Assembly (NCBI GenBank): GCA_900316355.1
Contig: ONCQ01000034.1
Location: 1-48,198, forward strand
Direction of reading: 5' to 3'
Origin: an uncultured Prevotellaceae bacterium
GTDB lineage: Bacteria; Bacteroidota; Bacteroidia; Bacteroidales; Bacteroidaceae
Length of the DNA stretch: 48,198 nucleotides
Shown: piece by piece, positions 8,460-17,716 of the stretch
Numbering within the stretch: the stretch's first letter is position 1
How the letters are laid out: each line of letters starts with the position of its first letter
Program-made: the position numbers and the translations under genes
The notes under the pieces: generated by a model
Seen by the model: only the letters and a program-made list of their open reading frames with translations
Database searches by the model: none
Told to the model about the DNA's origin: nothing

Positions 8460-11400
8460 ATGAAACGAAGAATGAATATGAGACAGTTCCTTATGGTAGT
8501 GGCTTTGCTGGCCACTTCGCTCGTCCACGCTGACGAGCTGCGGGTTGTCAACTCACCCGCCACATTCCCCATCGCCACCCCTGGCGGCACAACTACTTTT
8601 GTCTATGATGCCGCCAACGACCACGAGGTTGTAGGCATCGCCGCCAATGCCGTGGCCGGCGACATCGAAATCATCACTGGACAGCGGCCCAACGTTGTCA
8701 CTTCGCTTGGCGATGCAGGTAATACACCAGTGATTGCCGGTACGATTGGGCGTTCCGCACTTATTGACGGTCTCATTTCTGCCGGCAAACTGGATGTCTC
8801 TGCCATCTCTGGCAAGTGGGAAGCATATTCCTTGCGGGTTATCAGCAATCCCCAAGACGGCATCCAGACGGCTCTTGTCATTGCAGGCAGCACACCGCGT
8901 GGCACGGCCTACGGTCTCTTTGAGCTATCTCGTCTGATGGGTGTCTCGCCATGGGTATGGTGGGCAGATGTCGCACCCGAGCCACGCACGGCACTCTATG
9001 CCACCGAGGGTACGTTGACCGTCGGCGAGCCGAGCGTCAAGTTCCGCGGCATCTTCATCAACGACGAAGACTGGGGCATACAGCCCTGGGCGGCTAAAAA
9101 CATGGACACCGACATCAAGGATATGGGTCCCAACACATACGCCCGCATTTGCGAACTGCTGCTGCGTCTGCGTGCCAACATCCTCTGGCCCGCCATGCAC
9201 GACTGCACCAAGGCGTTCTGGTACTACGTCGGCAACCCCGAGGTGGCCAAGAAGTACGACATCGTCTTAGGCAGCAGCCACTGCGAACCGATGCTCAGGA
9301 ACAACGTCTTCGAATGGTTCAACGAGGGCGGCAACTGGGGCAACTGGAACTACAAGACCAACGCCTCGGGTGTGCAGCAGTATTGGGCAACGCGCGTGGA
9401 GCAGTCGAAAAACCAGGACGTCATATATACGCTCGGTATGCGTGGCGTTCACGACGGCCCTATCAATGGTTACAGCGGGGCAGAGAACATCGCGGCTGGG
9501 CTGAGCGAGATTATCGCCTACCAGCGCAGCCTCATCAATGAAAAGATTGGCGACCCGACCACCGTGCCGCAGATGTTCTGCCCATACAAAGAGGTGCTCG
9601 ACGCCTACAATACAGGCAAGGTGAACCTGCCCGAAGATATCACACTCTGTTGGGTCGATGACAATCACGGCTATATCCGCCAGATGCCCACCACGACCGA
9701 GCAGCAGCGCAGCGGCAGCAACGGCATCTACTACCACCTCTCCTATTGGGGTTCGCCGATGGATTACCTCTGGCTCTCCACCATCAGTCCCTCGCTCATC
9801 AGCTACGAACTCTCGCGTGCCTACGATCAGGGCGTACAGCGCTTATGGGTCATCAACGTGGGCGACATCAAGCCCGCCGAGGAGGAACTGGAGTTCTGCA
9901 TGGATCTGGCATGGGATGTCGAGGCATGGCAGCCTGAGCGCGCCGCCGAATACAGTCGCGCATGGGCTGCCCGCACCTTCGGCGAGGACGTGGCCGACGA
10001 GATAGGTGCCATCAAGCGCGAGTACTATCGTCTGGCCGCCGGAGGCAAGCCCGAGCATATCAGCCTCGTGACCTACTCACAGGCGGAGATTGCTAACCGT
10101 ATGGCCGACTACAAGGCCATCGCCGACCGCGTGGAGGCTGTGAAGTCGCAGATTCCTGCTCGCTTGCAGGACGCTTTCTTCGAGATGGTGGAATACCCCG
10201 TGCGCGGCGCTTACCTGATGAACGTGAAGCACCTGCGCGCACAGCAGAGCTTCCTCTATGCCCGCGCCGGCAAGCGCACCGAGGCACTTGCGGCAGCCGC
10301 CGAGGCACACGCCGCCTACGACGAGATTCAGACGCTCACGACGCGCTACAACACCGAGACGGCGGGCGGCAAGTGGAACGGTATGATGAGCAGCCGTCCT
10401 CGCGGCCTCTCGACATTCAACATGCCCAGCGTGGCCACCGCCTCCGACGTGGCATCCGTAGAGAGTGAACTCGACGCGGAAAACAACATCACCATCCCTG
10501 CCGCCAACTACACCTCAGCCAGTGCCTCGGTGAAGACCATCGACGGACTGGGGCTGCAACAGCAGGCCGTCTGCGTGTGGCCGATGATCCTGACGTCCTA
10601 CGACAAGAACGACGTGGCCTCGGCTCCCTACGCCGAATACTCCGTGGCTGTGGAGAAAGGTGTGAACATCATCCGTGTGCGCTGCCTGCCCACCTTTCCC
10701 CTCAACAGCAACTACGACCTGCGCTATGCCGTCAGCATTGATGGTGCCGCGCCTACCATTCAGAGCATCAAAACCACTGCTATGACTTCGGCCTGGGAGC
10801 CTAACGTGCTGCGCGGTTGGGCAGGCGGAGCACACTGTTACGTCAGTGACAATAACAAAGAGGTACGTGTGCGTGTATATTTCCTTGACCCTGCGTTGGT
10901 GCTCTCCGAGCTGGTGTGCGAGCGTCCTGCTGACAACTTTACGGACGAGCATCTCGTGAATCCCGACTTCGAGTACAGCGCTGAGAACACCATCAACAGT
11001 GGCGGCGCAACCGTGCGCGGCGTGCCTTACGGCTGGCAGACAAACACTGTTCCGACAGGCAACAGCTACGGCATCAACAACGACTGCCAGAACCGCCACG
11101 GCGACAACGTGTGCTGGTTCCGCGGCACGCCCATGCCCGAAGAATTCAAGCTCTATCAGCGGGTGGAAGGACTGCCGGCAGGAACCTACCGCGTGGAGTG
11201 CCGCCTTTGGGCAGAGAAAGACCTGCTGGGCAGCGTGCGCCTCTTCGCCAACGACAACGTCCAGTACTTCGGCAAAGCCAGCGACTATGTCGCCAACCGC
11301 ACCGAGGGCGAGACGGCTACCTTTGCCGGATACGAAGGAACCACAACACAGTCCCTGAAAGATATGTACGTCGATGTTACCATCGCTGAGGGCGAAACGC

Positions 11401-13286
11401 TGGAGATAGGCATCAAGACCAGCAACCAGAAGAGCGACGGCACACGTGCCACCGATGCCACGGGATGGTTCAAGTGCGACTACTTCCGCATCCGTCCCTA
11501 CACGCCCGCTGTGAACCTTGGCAGCATCACCTACCGCGAGCCCGACACCGACATGAATGCCTCCGTCTCCAATGCTGAGTTCAGCAGCAATACTGACGGT
11601 TGGACACGCACCTTCAGCGGCGGCACCTACAAGGTCTCCACCGCTCAGAAGGGCGACGGCAGCGTTATCAAGAGCGGCGAGGGACACCTGCAGGTGTGGA
11701 ACGGCAGCAGCGTCAACGGTCGCGTATATCAGAGTCTCTCAGGCCTGCCCAACGGCTACTACCGTCTCCGTGCCGCTATGTACAACGAGTTCAGCGGCTC
11801 CGTCAGCCTCTATGCCAATGCCGACAAGACATCAACTGTGAACCGCCAGAACGCCTACTACGACGTACTGACAGAGGTCGTTGACGGCACGATGGAGTTG
11901 GGACTCCTGATTGCCACCACAGGAACTACTGACATTGAGATGGATCACGTCACACTCACCTACCTCGCTCCACGATTCCAAGACATGCAGGCCATTGCCG
12001 TACAGACCGACGGCTCGCTCTATCCATACGCCAGCACATCGCGTTATGAAGCTATGAGCACCGCTGTCGCCGCTGCGCCCTCTTCATTGGCCGATAAGGT
12101 CGAAGCCTCTGTCACACTCCTCGCTGCCATCCGCTCATTCGTTGAGAGCAACGCCAAGGCCGAGGGCATCGGCACAGCATCAGAGCAGACATCACTCCTG
12201 AGCAATCCCGACGGACAGGCAGCCGACGGCTGGACCCTAAGCGGCGGCTTTGCTGTGAGCAGCAACGAAGACATGGCCTACCATACAGCCGACGGAACAG
12301 CCATCGCCACACGATTCCACAAAGCATGGAGCAGCAATACCGCAGGAAGTCTCTCACAGACCGTTACCGCCCTACCCGCAGGCCGTTACCTGCTCACGGT
12401 GGGCGTGCGCGGCGACGTGAGCAGCATCGACCTCAATGGTGCCGACGTCACCTATCTGCGTCGCAACCTCTTCGGCTGCGAGGCGGGATGGGATGATGCT
12501 GCCTTTGTCTTCACGCAAGCAGAAACAGCAGACCGCACACTGACACTCAACATCAGTGGCAGCTGGGCCACTCTCACCCACTTCCGCCTCACACGCCTCA
12601 GCCAAGACCTCACTGCCGCACCGGCCTCTGACATGGATAACGCCATCATCCGCCTGCCACGCACACTGGCGGCTGGATGGAACGCCTTGGTGCTCCCTTT
12701 TGATATGAATGCCGAACAGCTCCATGCTGCCTTCGGCCAAGCTGCTGAAGTACGCACTTTGAACACTGCCCTCACACTTATCGGCAACACTGCCTCCATT
12801 ACCTTCGAAGAAGCCACTTCCACCGAAGCCGGCGTCCCCTTCGTACTGAAGCTTCCTGCGGCTGGCAGCGGCTACTATGTGGAGAATGTCAACGTCCGTG
12901 CTGATGCACCCTCTACGGCTGTCGCTTCCAGCGGAACGACCTCCGTCACCCTACAAGGCACCTACGACGGCGCATCCATCACCTCCGACTTCCATTTCCT
13001 CAGCGGTACGACACTCTACCACCATGCCGACGGCAAGGCCGCCGTTACCGCCCAGCCTTTCAGTGCCTGGTTCACGCTCGAAACAGCATCCGAGGTGAAG
13101 TTGGCAGCGAATTTTGATGGCATAGAGACGGGCGTGGAAGAAATCAGCCTCACCCCCATCCCCTCTCCGAAAGGCGAGGGGAGTATATACACCTTGGATG
13201 GTCGCCGCGTATCTGTTTCCTCTGCATATTCCGCTCTCCCAAAAGGAGTATATCTCATCGGCAATAGGAAAGTTGCAGTGAAGTAA
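8460..13286 (+). CDS. Secreted GH115 alpha-glucuronidase with appended binding domains
   Basis: A 1608-residue exoenzyme. A signal peptide ending SLVHA precedes a GH115 domain (about residues 20-650) with hallmark segments VKFRGIFINDEDWG, NILWPAMHD, LCWVDDNHGYIRQMP and IYYHLSYWGSPMDYLWL. GH115 enzymes remove glucuronic or 4-O-methylglucuronic acid from xylan, and some act on arabinogalactan. Beta-sandwich domains follow at about 833-1010, 1037-1170 and 1249-1385, then the shared C-terminal beta domain (1390-1555), a linker reading LTPIPSPKGEG, and a sorting-like end (LDGRRV...GVYLIGNRK). ATGs at 8460, 8472 and 8478 are all possible; 8460 is taken, 5 bases after the upstream stop. The last 320 residues are strongly similar to those of the 3660-8207 enzyme. 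Third gene of the P1 operon. Confidence 0.9.
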   Translation: MKRRMNMRQFLMVVALLATSLVHADELRVVNSPATFPIATPGGTTTFVYDAANDHEVVGIAANAVAGDIEIITGQRPNVVTSLGDAGNTPVIAGTIGRSALIDGLISAGKLDVSAISGKWEAYSLRVISNPQDGIQTALVIAGSTPRGTAYGLFELSRLMGVSPWVWWADVAPEPRTALYATEGTLTVGEPSVKFRGIFINDEDWGIQPWAAKNMDTDIKDMGPNTYARICELLLRLRANILWPAMHDCTKAFWYYVGNPEVAKKYDIVLGSSHCEPMLRNNVFEWFNEGGNWGNWNYKTNASGVQQYWATRVEQSKNQDVIYTLGMRGVHDGPINGYSGAENIAAGLSEIIAYQRSLINEKIGDPTTVPQMFCPYKEVLDAYNTGKVNLPEDITLCWVDDNHGYIRQMPTTTEQQRSGSNGIYYHLSYWGSPMDYLWLSTISPSLISYELSRAYDQGVQRLWVINVGDIKPAEEELEFCMDLAWDVEAWQPERAAEYSRAWAARTFGEDVADEIGAIKREYYRLAAGGKPEHISLVTYSQAEIANRMADYKAIADRVEAVKSQIPARLQDAFFEMVEYPVRGAYLMNVKHLRAQQSFLYARAGKRTEALAAAAEAHAAYDEIQTLTTRYNTETAGGKWNGMMSSRPRGLSTFNMPSVATASDVASVESELDAENNITIPAANYTSASASVKTIDGLGLQQQAVCVWPMILTSYDKNDVASAPYAEYSVAVEKGVNIIRVRCLPTFPLNSNYDLRYAVSIDGAAPTIQSIKTTAMTSAWEPNVLRGWAGGAHCYVSDNNKEVRVRVYFLDPALVLSELVCERPADNFTDEHLVNPDFEYSAENTINSGGATVRGVPYGWQTNTVPTGNSYGINNDCQNRHGDNVCWFRGTPMPEEFKLYQRVEGLPAGTYRVECRLWAEKDLLGSVRLFANDNVQYFGKASDYVANRTEGETATFAGYEGTTTQSLKDMYVDVTIAEGETLEIGIKTSNQKSDGTRATDATGWFKCDYFRIRPYTPAVNLGSITYREPDTDMNASVSNAEFSSNTDGWTRTFSGGTYKVSTAQKGDGSVIKSGEGHLQVWNGSSVNGRVYQSLSGLPNGYYRLRAAMYNEFSGSVSLYANADKTSTVNRQNAYYDVLTEVVDGTMELGLLIATTGTTDIEMDHVTLTYLAPRFQDMQAIAVQTDGSLYPYASTSRYEAMSTAVAAAPSSLADKVEASVTLLAAIRSFVESNAKAEGIGTASEQTSLLSNPDGQAADGWTLSGGFAVSSNEDMAYHTADGTAIATRFHKAWSSNTAGSLSQTVTALPAGRYLLTVGVRGDVSSIDLNGADVTYLRRNLFGCEAGWDDAAFVFTQAETADRTLTLNISGSWATLTHFRLTRLSQDLTAAPASDMDNAIIRLPRTLAAGWNALVLPFDMNAEQLHAAFGQAAEVRTLNTALTLIGNTASITFEEATSTEAGVPFVLKLPAAGSGYYVENVNVRADAPSTAVASSGTTSVTLQGTYDGASITSDFHFLSGTTLYHHADGKAAVTAQPFSAWFTLETASEVKLAANFDGIETGVEEISLTPIPSPKGEGSIYTLDGRRVSVSSAYSALPKGVYLIGNRKVAVK

Positions 13287-13291
13287 GCATA

Positions 13292-13397
13292 AGGTCAAAG
13301 ATTCAACAAATAGGTGCAAAATCGTACAAAACGTCGAATCCTTGACCTCTATGCTACAATCGTGAACCCTTCTGAGGCTGGAAAGCACGACCTTTGC
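13292..13397 (+). promoter_or_regulatory. Operator-promoter P2 (regulon site)
   Basis: Left half-site AGGTGCAAAATCG (13312-13324) and right half-site GAATCCTTGACCT (13336-13348) are followed by exactly 44 bp and TTTG at 13393-13396 (CGACCTTTGC). A further half-site AGGTCAAAGATTC lies at 13292-13304, 20 bp before the left one, and another (GTGAACCC) ends at 13369, 21 bp after the right one. The spacer is one base longer than in the other sites, and symmetry is only 7 of 13. It would drive 13525-15382. Confidence 0.6.
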
Positions 13398-13524
13398 AGC
13401 GTCAAAAGTAATTATTCTCAAAAGTTTTGTTAGTTAGTTGTTAGTTTCTAGGTCAATGTATTCGTGCAAGGTAAAGAGATTGTTTTTCAGGTAACACATT
13501 CAGATACTCAAATAAACCAATAAC

Positions 13525-15180
13525 ATGAAACAAAAACTACTTCTCATCGCCACGCTACTCGTAGTCACGACAGCGCAGACGATGGCTGAGGTGAAGAACT
13601 TCGGCAGTTCCACCACCAAGACGTGGACAGCCACCAGCAGCGACGGCTGCAGCAGCGGCTCCACCATCACCCTCGACGGTGTGGAGGTCACCATGGGCAA
13701 CAGCGAGGACACGCAAACCAGTTGGTCGTGGCACAAGGGCAACGGTGGCCTTATCCCCACACAGATGCCATCAACCGACGGCACCACATCGACGCTCGTC
13801 ACCACCTTCACCGAGACATCACCCTTCGGCACGCTTCCCACCCGAGGCAACTTCTTCAAGATTGTTCCTTCGAAGAACGCCTACATCGCCTTCTCCGCCA
13901 AGGAGTCGGCCATGGACGACCAGAAGATGGTGCTCGTCACCACATCCGACGGCTCCACCGTCACTGCTGCCTCGGTTAAGGCACGTGCCAGCGTGTGTAC
14001 CTATTTTGTGGAAGCAGGCAAGACCTATTACTTTTTCCAGCTGGCTTATCCCAACCAGCTCACCGGTTACCGTTATACACTGAAAAGCGTCAGTGTGAAT
14101 CCTACGACACTGATGACCAATGCCGACTTCCAGGCCAATTCAGGAGGAAGCAGCGGCACACCTACCGGCTGGACGCTCACAACGAGCGTTTATACGACCA
14201 AGACTAGCAATGGTGAGAAAGGTGGCGGAACCATTGCCGGCAATCCCAATAACCACTGGCAAATATGGAACGACAAAGCGATGACGGGCAAGGCCTATCA
14301 GACCATCACTAACCTACCCAATGGCATCTACACCGTCAGTACCACGCTGGTCTGTGATTTCAATGGCCGCGTAAAACTCTACGCTGGCAACAACTCTAAG
14401 GCCGTCACTTCTGGCAGTTATGGGACCTACAGCGTCGATGCTGCTGTGACAGCTGGTACTTTGGAACTTGGCCTTGACTTCACCGTAACCTCTGGAAACC
14501 CAGATTTGGAGATAGACGATTTCACCCTGACCTATAAGGAGGCACTCGGCTCATACAACGGCGAGGTAAACCTCAACGAATTGGATGCCGCCGCGCAAAC
14601 CGCTATTGACAACGTCAACGTCACCCTCACCCGCACCCTCGTTGCCGACAAGTGGAACACGTTCTGTGTGCCTTTCAATGCCGCCATTCCTGAAGGCTGG
14701 ACTGTGAAGGAATTCTCCTCTGCCGCCGACAATGTCTACTCCTTCACCGATGCTTCTACCATCGTTGCCGGACAACCCTACATCGTAAAACCGAACTCTG
14801 ACGCAGTGAACCCCGTCTTCGACAATGTCAATATCACCGCTACCGAAGGCACCGCACAGGGCGGTGGCGACTACAAGTTCGTAGGCCAGCTCTACAACAA
14901 AGAACTTGATACCGACGGTACCATAGCCTACCTCACCGCCGACGGAATCGTTAAGAAACTCACTTCCGGCGGCATCAAGGGTATGCGTGCTTACTTCCAG
15001 ATACCACCAAGTAGTGGCGCAGAAGTGAAGCTCTTCATTGATGGTATGGAAACAAGTGTGAATGAAATCGCAAATAGTAAATCCGCAAATAATGAATGCT
15101 TTGATCTCAGTGGTCGTCGCATCTCCAATCCGAACAGAGGTATCAACATCGTTAATGGAAAGAAGGTGCTTGTAAAATAA
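13525..15180 (+). CDS. Secreted non-catalytic binding protein with CBM-like domain
   Basis: A 551-residue secreted protein. A signal peptide (MKQKLLLIATLLVVTTAQTM) leads into a serine/threonine-rich beta domain (about 20-190), then a beta domain beginning NADFQANSGGSSGTPTGWTL (about 195-335). That domain closely matches modules in the two preceding enzymes (GEKGGGTIAGNPNNHWQIW, AYQTITNLPNGIYTV). The Bacteroidales C-terminal beta domain (DKWNTFCVPFN...AGQPYIVKP) and a sorting-like end (FDLSGRRISNPNRGINIVNG) follow. I see no glycosidase domain or catalytic motif, so it is probably a surface or secreted glycan-binding protein. Its own promoter (P2) lies about 130 bases upstream, leaving a rather long leader. 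Confidence 0.7.
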   Translation: MKQKLLLIATLLVVTTAQTMAEVKNFGSSTTKTWTATSSDGCSSGSTITLDGVEVTMGNSEDTQTSWSWHKGNGGLIPTQMPSTDGTTSTLVTTFTETSPFGTLPTRGNFFKIVPSKNAYIAFSAKESAMDDQKMVLVTTSDGSTVTAASVKARASVCTYFVEAGKTYYFFQLAYPNQLTGYRYTLKSVSVNPTTLMTNADFQANSGGSSGTPTGWTLTTSVYTTKTSNGEKGGGTIAGNPNNHWQIWNDKAMTGKAYQTITNLPNGIYTVSTTLVCDFNGRVKLYAGNNSKAVTSGSYGTYSVDAAVTAGTLELGLDFTVTSGNPDLEIDDFTLTYKEALGSYNGEVNLNELDAAAQTAIDNVNVTLTRTLVADKWNTFCVPFNAAIPEGWTVKEFSSAADNVYSFTDASTIVAGQPYIVKPNSDAVNPVFDNVNITATEGTAQGGGDYKFVGQLYNKELDTDGTIAYLTADGIVKKLTSGGIKGMRAYFQIPPSSGAEVKLFIDGMETSVNEIANSKSANNECFDLSGRRISNPNRGINIVNGKKVLVK

Positions 15181-15196
15181 GAAATTCTTGATTATT

Positions 15197-15382
15197 ATGA
15201 AAAAGCTCTATATACAACCTCAATTGTTAATTGAGCGAGTCCAAGCAACAGCCATGCTGGCAGCCTCCAACGAATTCAACGGCACCTCCGCCAGCCTCAA
15301 TAGTAGCACGATGGAGGAAGGCAATGGTGACGATGCTGCCGTGAAAGTCAACAACTACAACGTGTGGGATGAGGCCTGGTAA
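15197..15382 (+). CDS. Small CAZyme-linked protein, MKKxYxxP family (second copy)
   Basis: A 61-residue protein starting MKKLYIQPQLLIERVQATAM, then LAASN, an acidic middle and the end YNVWDEAW. It parallels the 8248-8454 product in start, in the ML/LL-[AS]-S region and in the WDE-x-W end, but the middle has diverged. It starts 16 bases after the stop of the binding protein, so the two are co-transcribed. There is no signal peptide. A TTG at 15188 gives three extra residues; the ATG is preferred. Function unknown. Confidence 0.7.
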   Translation: MKKLYIQPQLLIERVQATAMLAASNEFNGTSASLNSSTMEEGNGDDAAVKVNNYNVWDEAW

Positions 15383-15405
15383 GCCGTACCCATAGAAAGA
15401 AAAAG

Positions 15406-15490
15406 AGGTCGGGAATCGATGAAATGGACGATTCTCGACCTCTTTTGTCGGATATTGCACCTCGCAACGCGAAAAAGAAGGTACCTTTGC
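15406..15490 (+). promoter_or_regulatory. Operator-promoter P3 (regulon site)
   Basis: Left half-site AGGTCGGGAATCG (15406-15418), 10-bp spacer, right half-site CGATTCTCGACCT (15429-15441), symmetric at 12 of 13 positions, then exactly 44 bp to TTTG at 15486-15489 within TACCTTTG. A third half-site (TTGCACCTC) lies 21 bp after the right one, where a -33 box would be. Being 23 bases after a stop codon and followed by CTTTTG, the palindrome could also act as a terminator for the upstream gene. Confidence 0.7.
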
Positions 15491-15514
15491 ACCGCAAATC
15501 ATAAACCAGACCTT

Positions 15515-17701
15515 ATGAACTCAACGAAAAGACTCCTTGCCATCCTATGCGTTGCTATTTGTCTTACGGCAAACGCATATACAGTCACAGAACAGCTTGC
15601 GACGGCACACGAGCAGTGTGTGGCCGACACCCTCTCTAAAGAACGCCAGAAATGGTACAACCGCGACGAGATGCTGACTGCTTTTGCGGCTTACGATGCA
15701 GCCGTAGCCGATGCCGACAACGAGGCAAAGGCACAGGAAGCCATCAGCCTGCTCACGGCGGCGCACAAGCAGTTCGAGGCCATCACCACTGCTTACACAT
15801 CGCTCCGTGCCGAGGCTATCGCACTCTACACAGATACATACAAGTCGAAGTTCGCCCTGCGCGACTCGGTGAAGCAGATACGTACGAACATTATATCTTA
15901 CTACAGCAAGAACGAGGATCACTACGCATGGGTATGCGAGGCACTGCCCTCAATGCGGACTTTGGCCGACCTATTCGGGTGGTACAAGCGGATGTCGAAG
16001 GTGACGAGCGTGGCGCGCAACCAGCTGAGAGCTACCGACTACGAAGGGAAGGCTTCATTCCGTGCTGCGCTCTCTGAGGCTTGGCAGATGCAAATCACGG
16101 CCACGACGCAGGAGGCGTTTGAGCAGGGCATCGCTTCCGTGAAAAAGGCAGAGAGAGAGTACCTCGCCACACGCCCTTCGGAATGGGTGACCATACAGAA
16201 CGGCAAGCTCTGGAAAACAACCACGGGAGCTGTGGTGCAGGCGCATGCACCAGGCTTCGTCCGCGTGGGCGACATCTGGTACATGGTGGGCGAGGACCGC
16301 ACGAAGCAGTGGAACCCCGACGTGAACCTCTATAGCAGTACCGACCTCGTGCGGTGGAAGTTTGAGCGGAAAATCATTCAGAACGGTGTCACCACCAAGG
16401 AACTGGGCAGCAGCCGCATGATAGAGCGCCCGAAGCTGATGTACAACGCGCGGACGGACAAATTCGTCGTATGGTGCCACTACGAGAAGGGCGACTACAG
16501 CGCTTCGGAAGCGGCCTGCTTCGAGTGCGACTCAGTGAACGGTGCCTACGAATACGTGTGGAGCGGGCGGCCTCTCGACATCAAGAGCCGCGACTGCAAC
16601 GTCTTTCAGGACACCGACGGCACGGCCTATTTCATCTCCACCACCGACGAGAACCATCACTTAGGGCTCTTCCGCCTCAGCGACGACTATCACGGAGCCG
16701 TGCAGCACACACAACTCTTTGCCTGGCAAGGGCGCGAAGCACCTGCCGTTGTGAAGATAGGGCAGCGCTACTTCATGTTCTCCTCGGCCTGCTCAGGCTG
16801 GGACCCCAACCAGTGCAAACTGTCCTACAGCACGAATCTGCGCAGTGGATGGAGCGACCTAAAGAACGTGGGCAACTCAATAGCTTTCGACACTCAAGCC
16901 GCTGCCATCCTCGCGATCAAGGGAACTAAGAAGACGACCTATCTCTATGTGGGCGACCGATGGCAAGACCCGGGCCTCACAGAATCTAAGACCATCATTT
17001 TCCCCATTGAGTTCAACGGCACCACGTGCGAGTTTAAGTACCACGAGCGCTTCGACATCAACTTCGTCACAGGCGAGTGGCGTGAGACACCCACCGATGA
17101 CCTCTTTGCCGACAAGACTGGGTGGACGCTCGTAGATTGCTCCAGCCAGGAGACCAGCAGCGAGAACGGTCGTGCTGCCAACGCCATTGACGGCAACGTC
17201 GGCACCAAATGGCACACAAAGTACAGCAACAGCGGTGCCTCGGCCCCTCACCACATCACCATCGACATGGGGCGTGACCGCACCATCAAAGGCTTCCTTG
17301 CCACACCGCGCATGGACGGAAGCACCAACGGACTCATCCGCAAGTACACCTTCGAGGTGAGTGCAGACGGCGAGACGTGGCAGACAGCATCCAAGGGCGA
17401 TTGGCTGCCTTATTGTACTGAAGTGACTTTCAGCCGTCGCACAGCCCGCTTCTTCCGCCTCACCGCCATCGAAGGCACATACGCCTCGCTCGCCGAGATA
17501 GACATCCTCATCGACAAGGCCGCAGAGACGCCCGTCCAAGCTGTCCGCGCAGAACCCGCAACAAACGGTACCATCGTGGCAAAACGTTACTTCACGTTGA
17601 GCGGACAGCAACTGTCGGATCCGGCCAACTGTGGCTTGTACATCGAGCAACTGTGCTATGCCGACGGGCGTATGAGTAGCACAAAACGCATGAATCGATA
17701 A
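15515..17701 (+). CDS. Secreted GH43 (subfamily 24/34-like) with CBM32
   Basis: A 728-residue secreted protein. Signal peptide (residues 1-20, ending TANA), an all-helical FIVAR-like region (about 25-225), a five-bladed GH43-type propeller (about 230-545) with VVQAHAPGF, WYMVGEDR, ERPKLMYN and REAPAVVKIGQRYFM, an F5/8 type C (CBM32) domain (about 548-690; AIDGNVGTKWHTKY), and a degenerate sorting-like end (FTLSGQQL...CGLYI). The QAH opening instead of a catalytic-base Asp is typical of GH43 subfamilies 24/34, which include exo-beta-1,3-galactanases acting on arabinogalactan. The ATG at 15515 lies 25 bases below the P3 box. First gene of a two-gene operon; the next ORF starts 15 bases after its stop. 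Confidence 0.8.
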   Translation: MNSTKRLLAILCVAICLTANAYTVTEQLATAHEQCVADTLSKERQKWYNRDEMLTAFAAYDAAVADADNEAKAQEAISLLTAAHKQFEAITTAYTSLRAEAIALYTDTYKSKFALRDSVKQIRTNIISYYSKNEDHYAWVCEALPSMRTLADLFGWYKRMSKVTSVARNQLRATDYEGKASFRAALSEAWQMQITATTQEAFEQGIASVKKAEREYLATRPSEWVTIQNGKLWKTTTGAVVQAHAPGFVRVGDIWYMVGEDRTKQWNPDVNLYSSTDLVRWKFERKIIQNGVTTKELGSSRMIERPKLMYNARTDKFVVWCHYEKGDYSASEAACFECDSVNGAYEYVWSGRPLDIKSRDCNVFQDTDGTAYFISTTDENHHLGLFRLSDDYHGAVQHTQLFAWQGREAPAVVKIGQRYFMFSSACSGWDPNQCKLSYSTNLRSGWSDLKNVGNSIAFDTQAAAILAIKGTKKTTYLYVGDRWQDPGLTESKTIIFPIEFNGTTCEFKYHERFDINFVTGEWRETPTDDLFADKTGWTLVDCSSQETSSENGRAANAIDGNVGTKWHTKYSNSGASAPHHITIDMGRDRTIKGFLATPRMDGSTNGLIRKYTFEVSADGETWQTASKGDWLPYCTEVTFSRRTARFFRLTAIEGTYASLAEIDILIDKAAETPVQAVRAEPATNGTIVAKRYFTLSGQQLSDPANCGLYIEQLCYADGRMSSTKRMNR

Positions 17702-17716
17702 ACACAACCCGGAAAG

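Noticed and set aside
15406..15441. Reading the P3 palindrome (and P4) purely as a terminator
   Set aside because: A stem and short T-run are present, but the fixed 44-bp distance to the -7 box, shared with P1 which has no upstream gene, favours an operator; a dual role stays possible.
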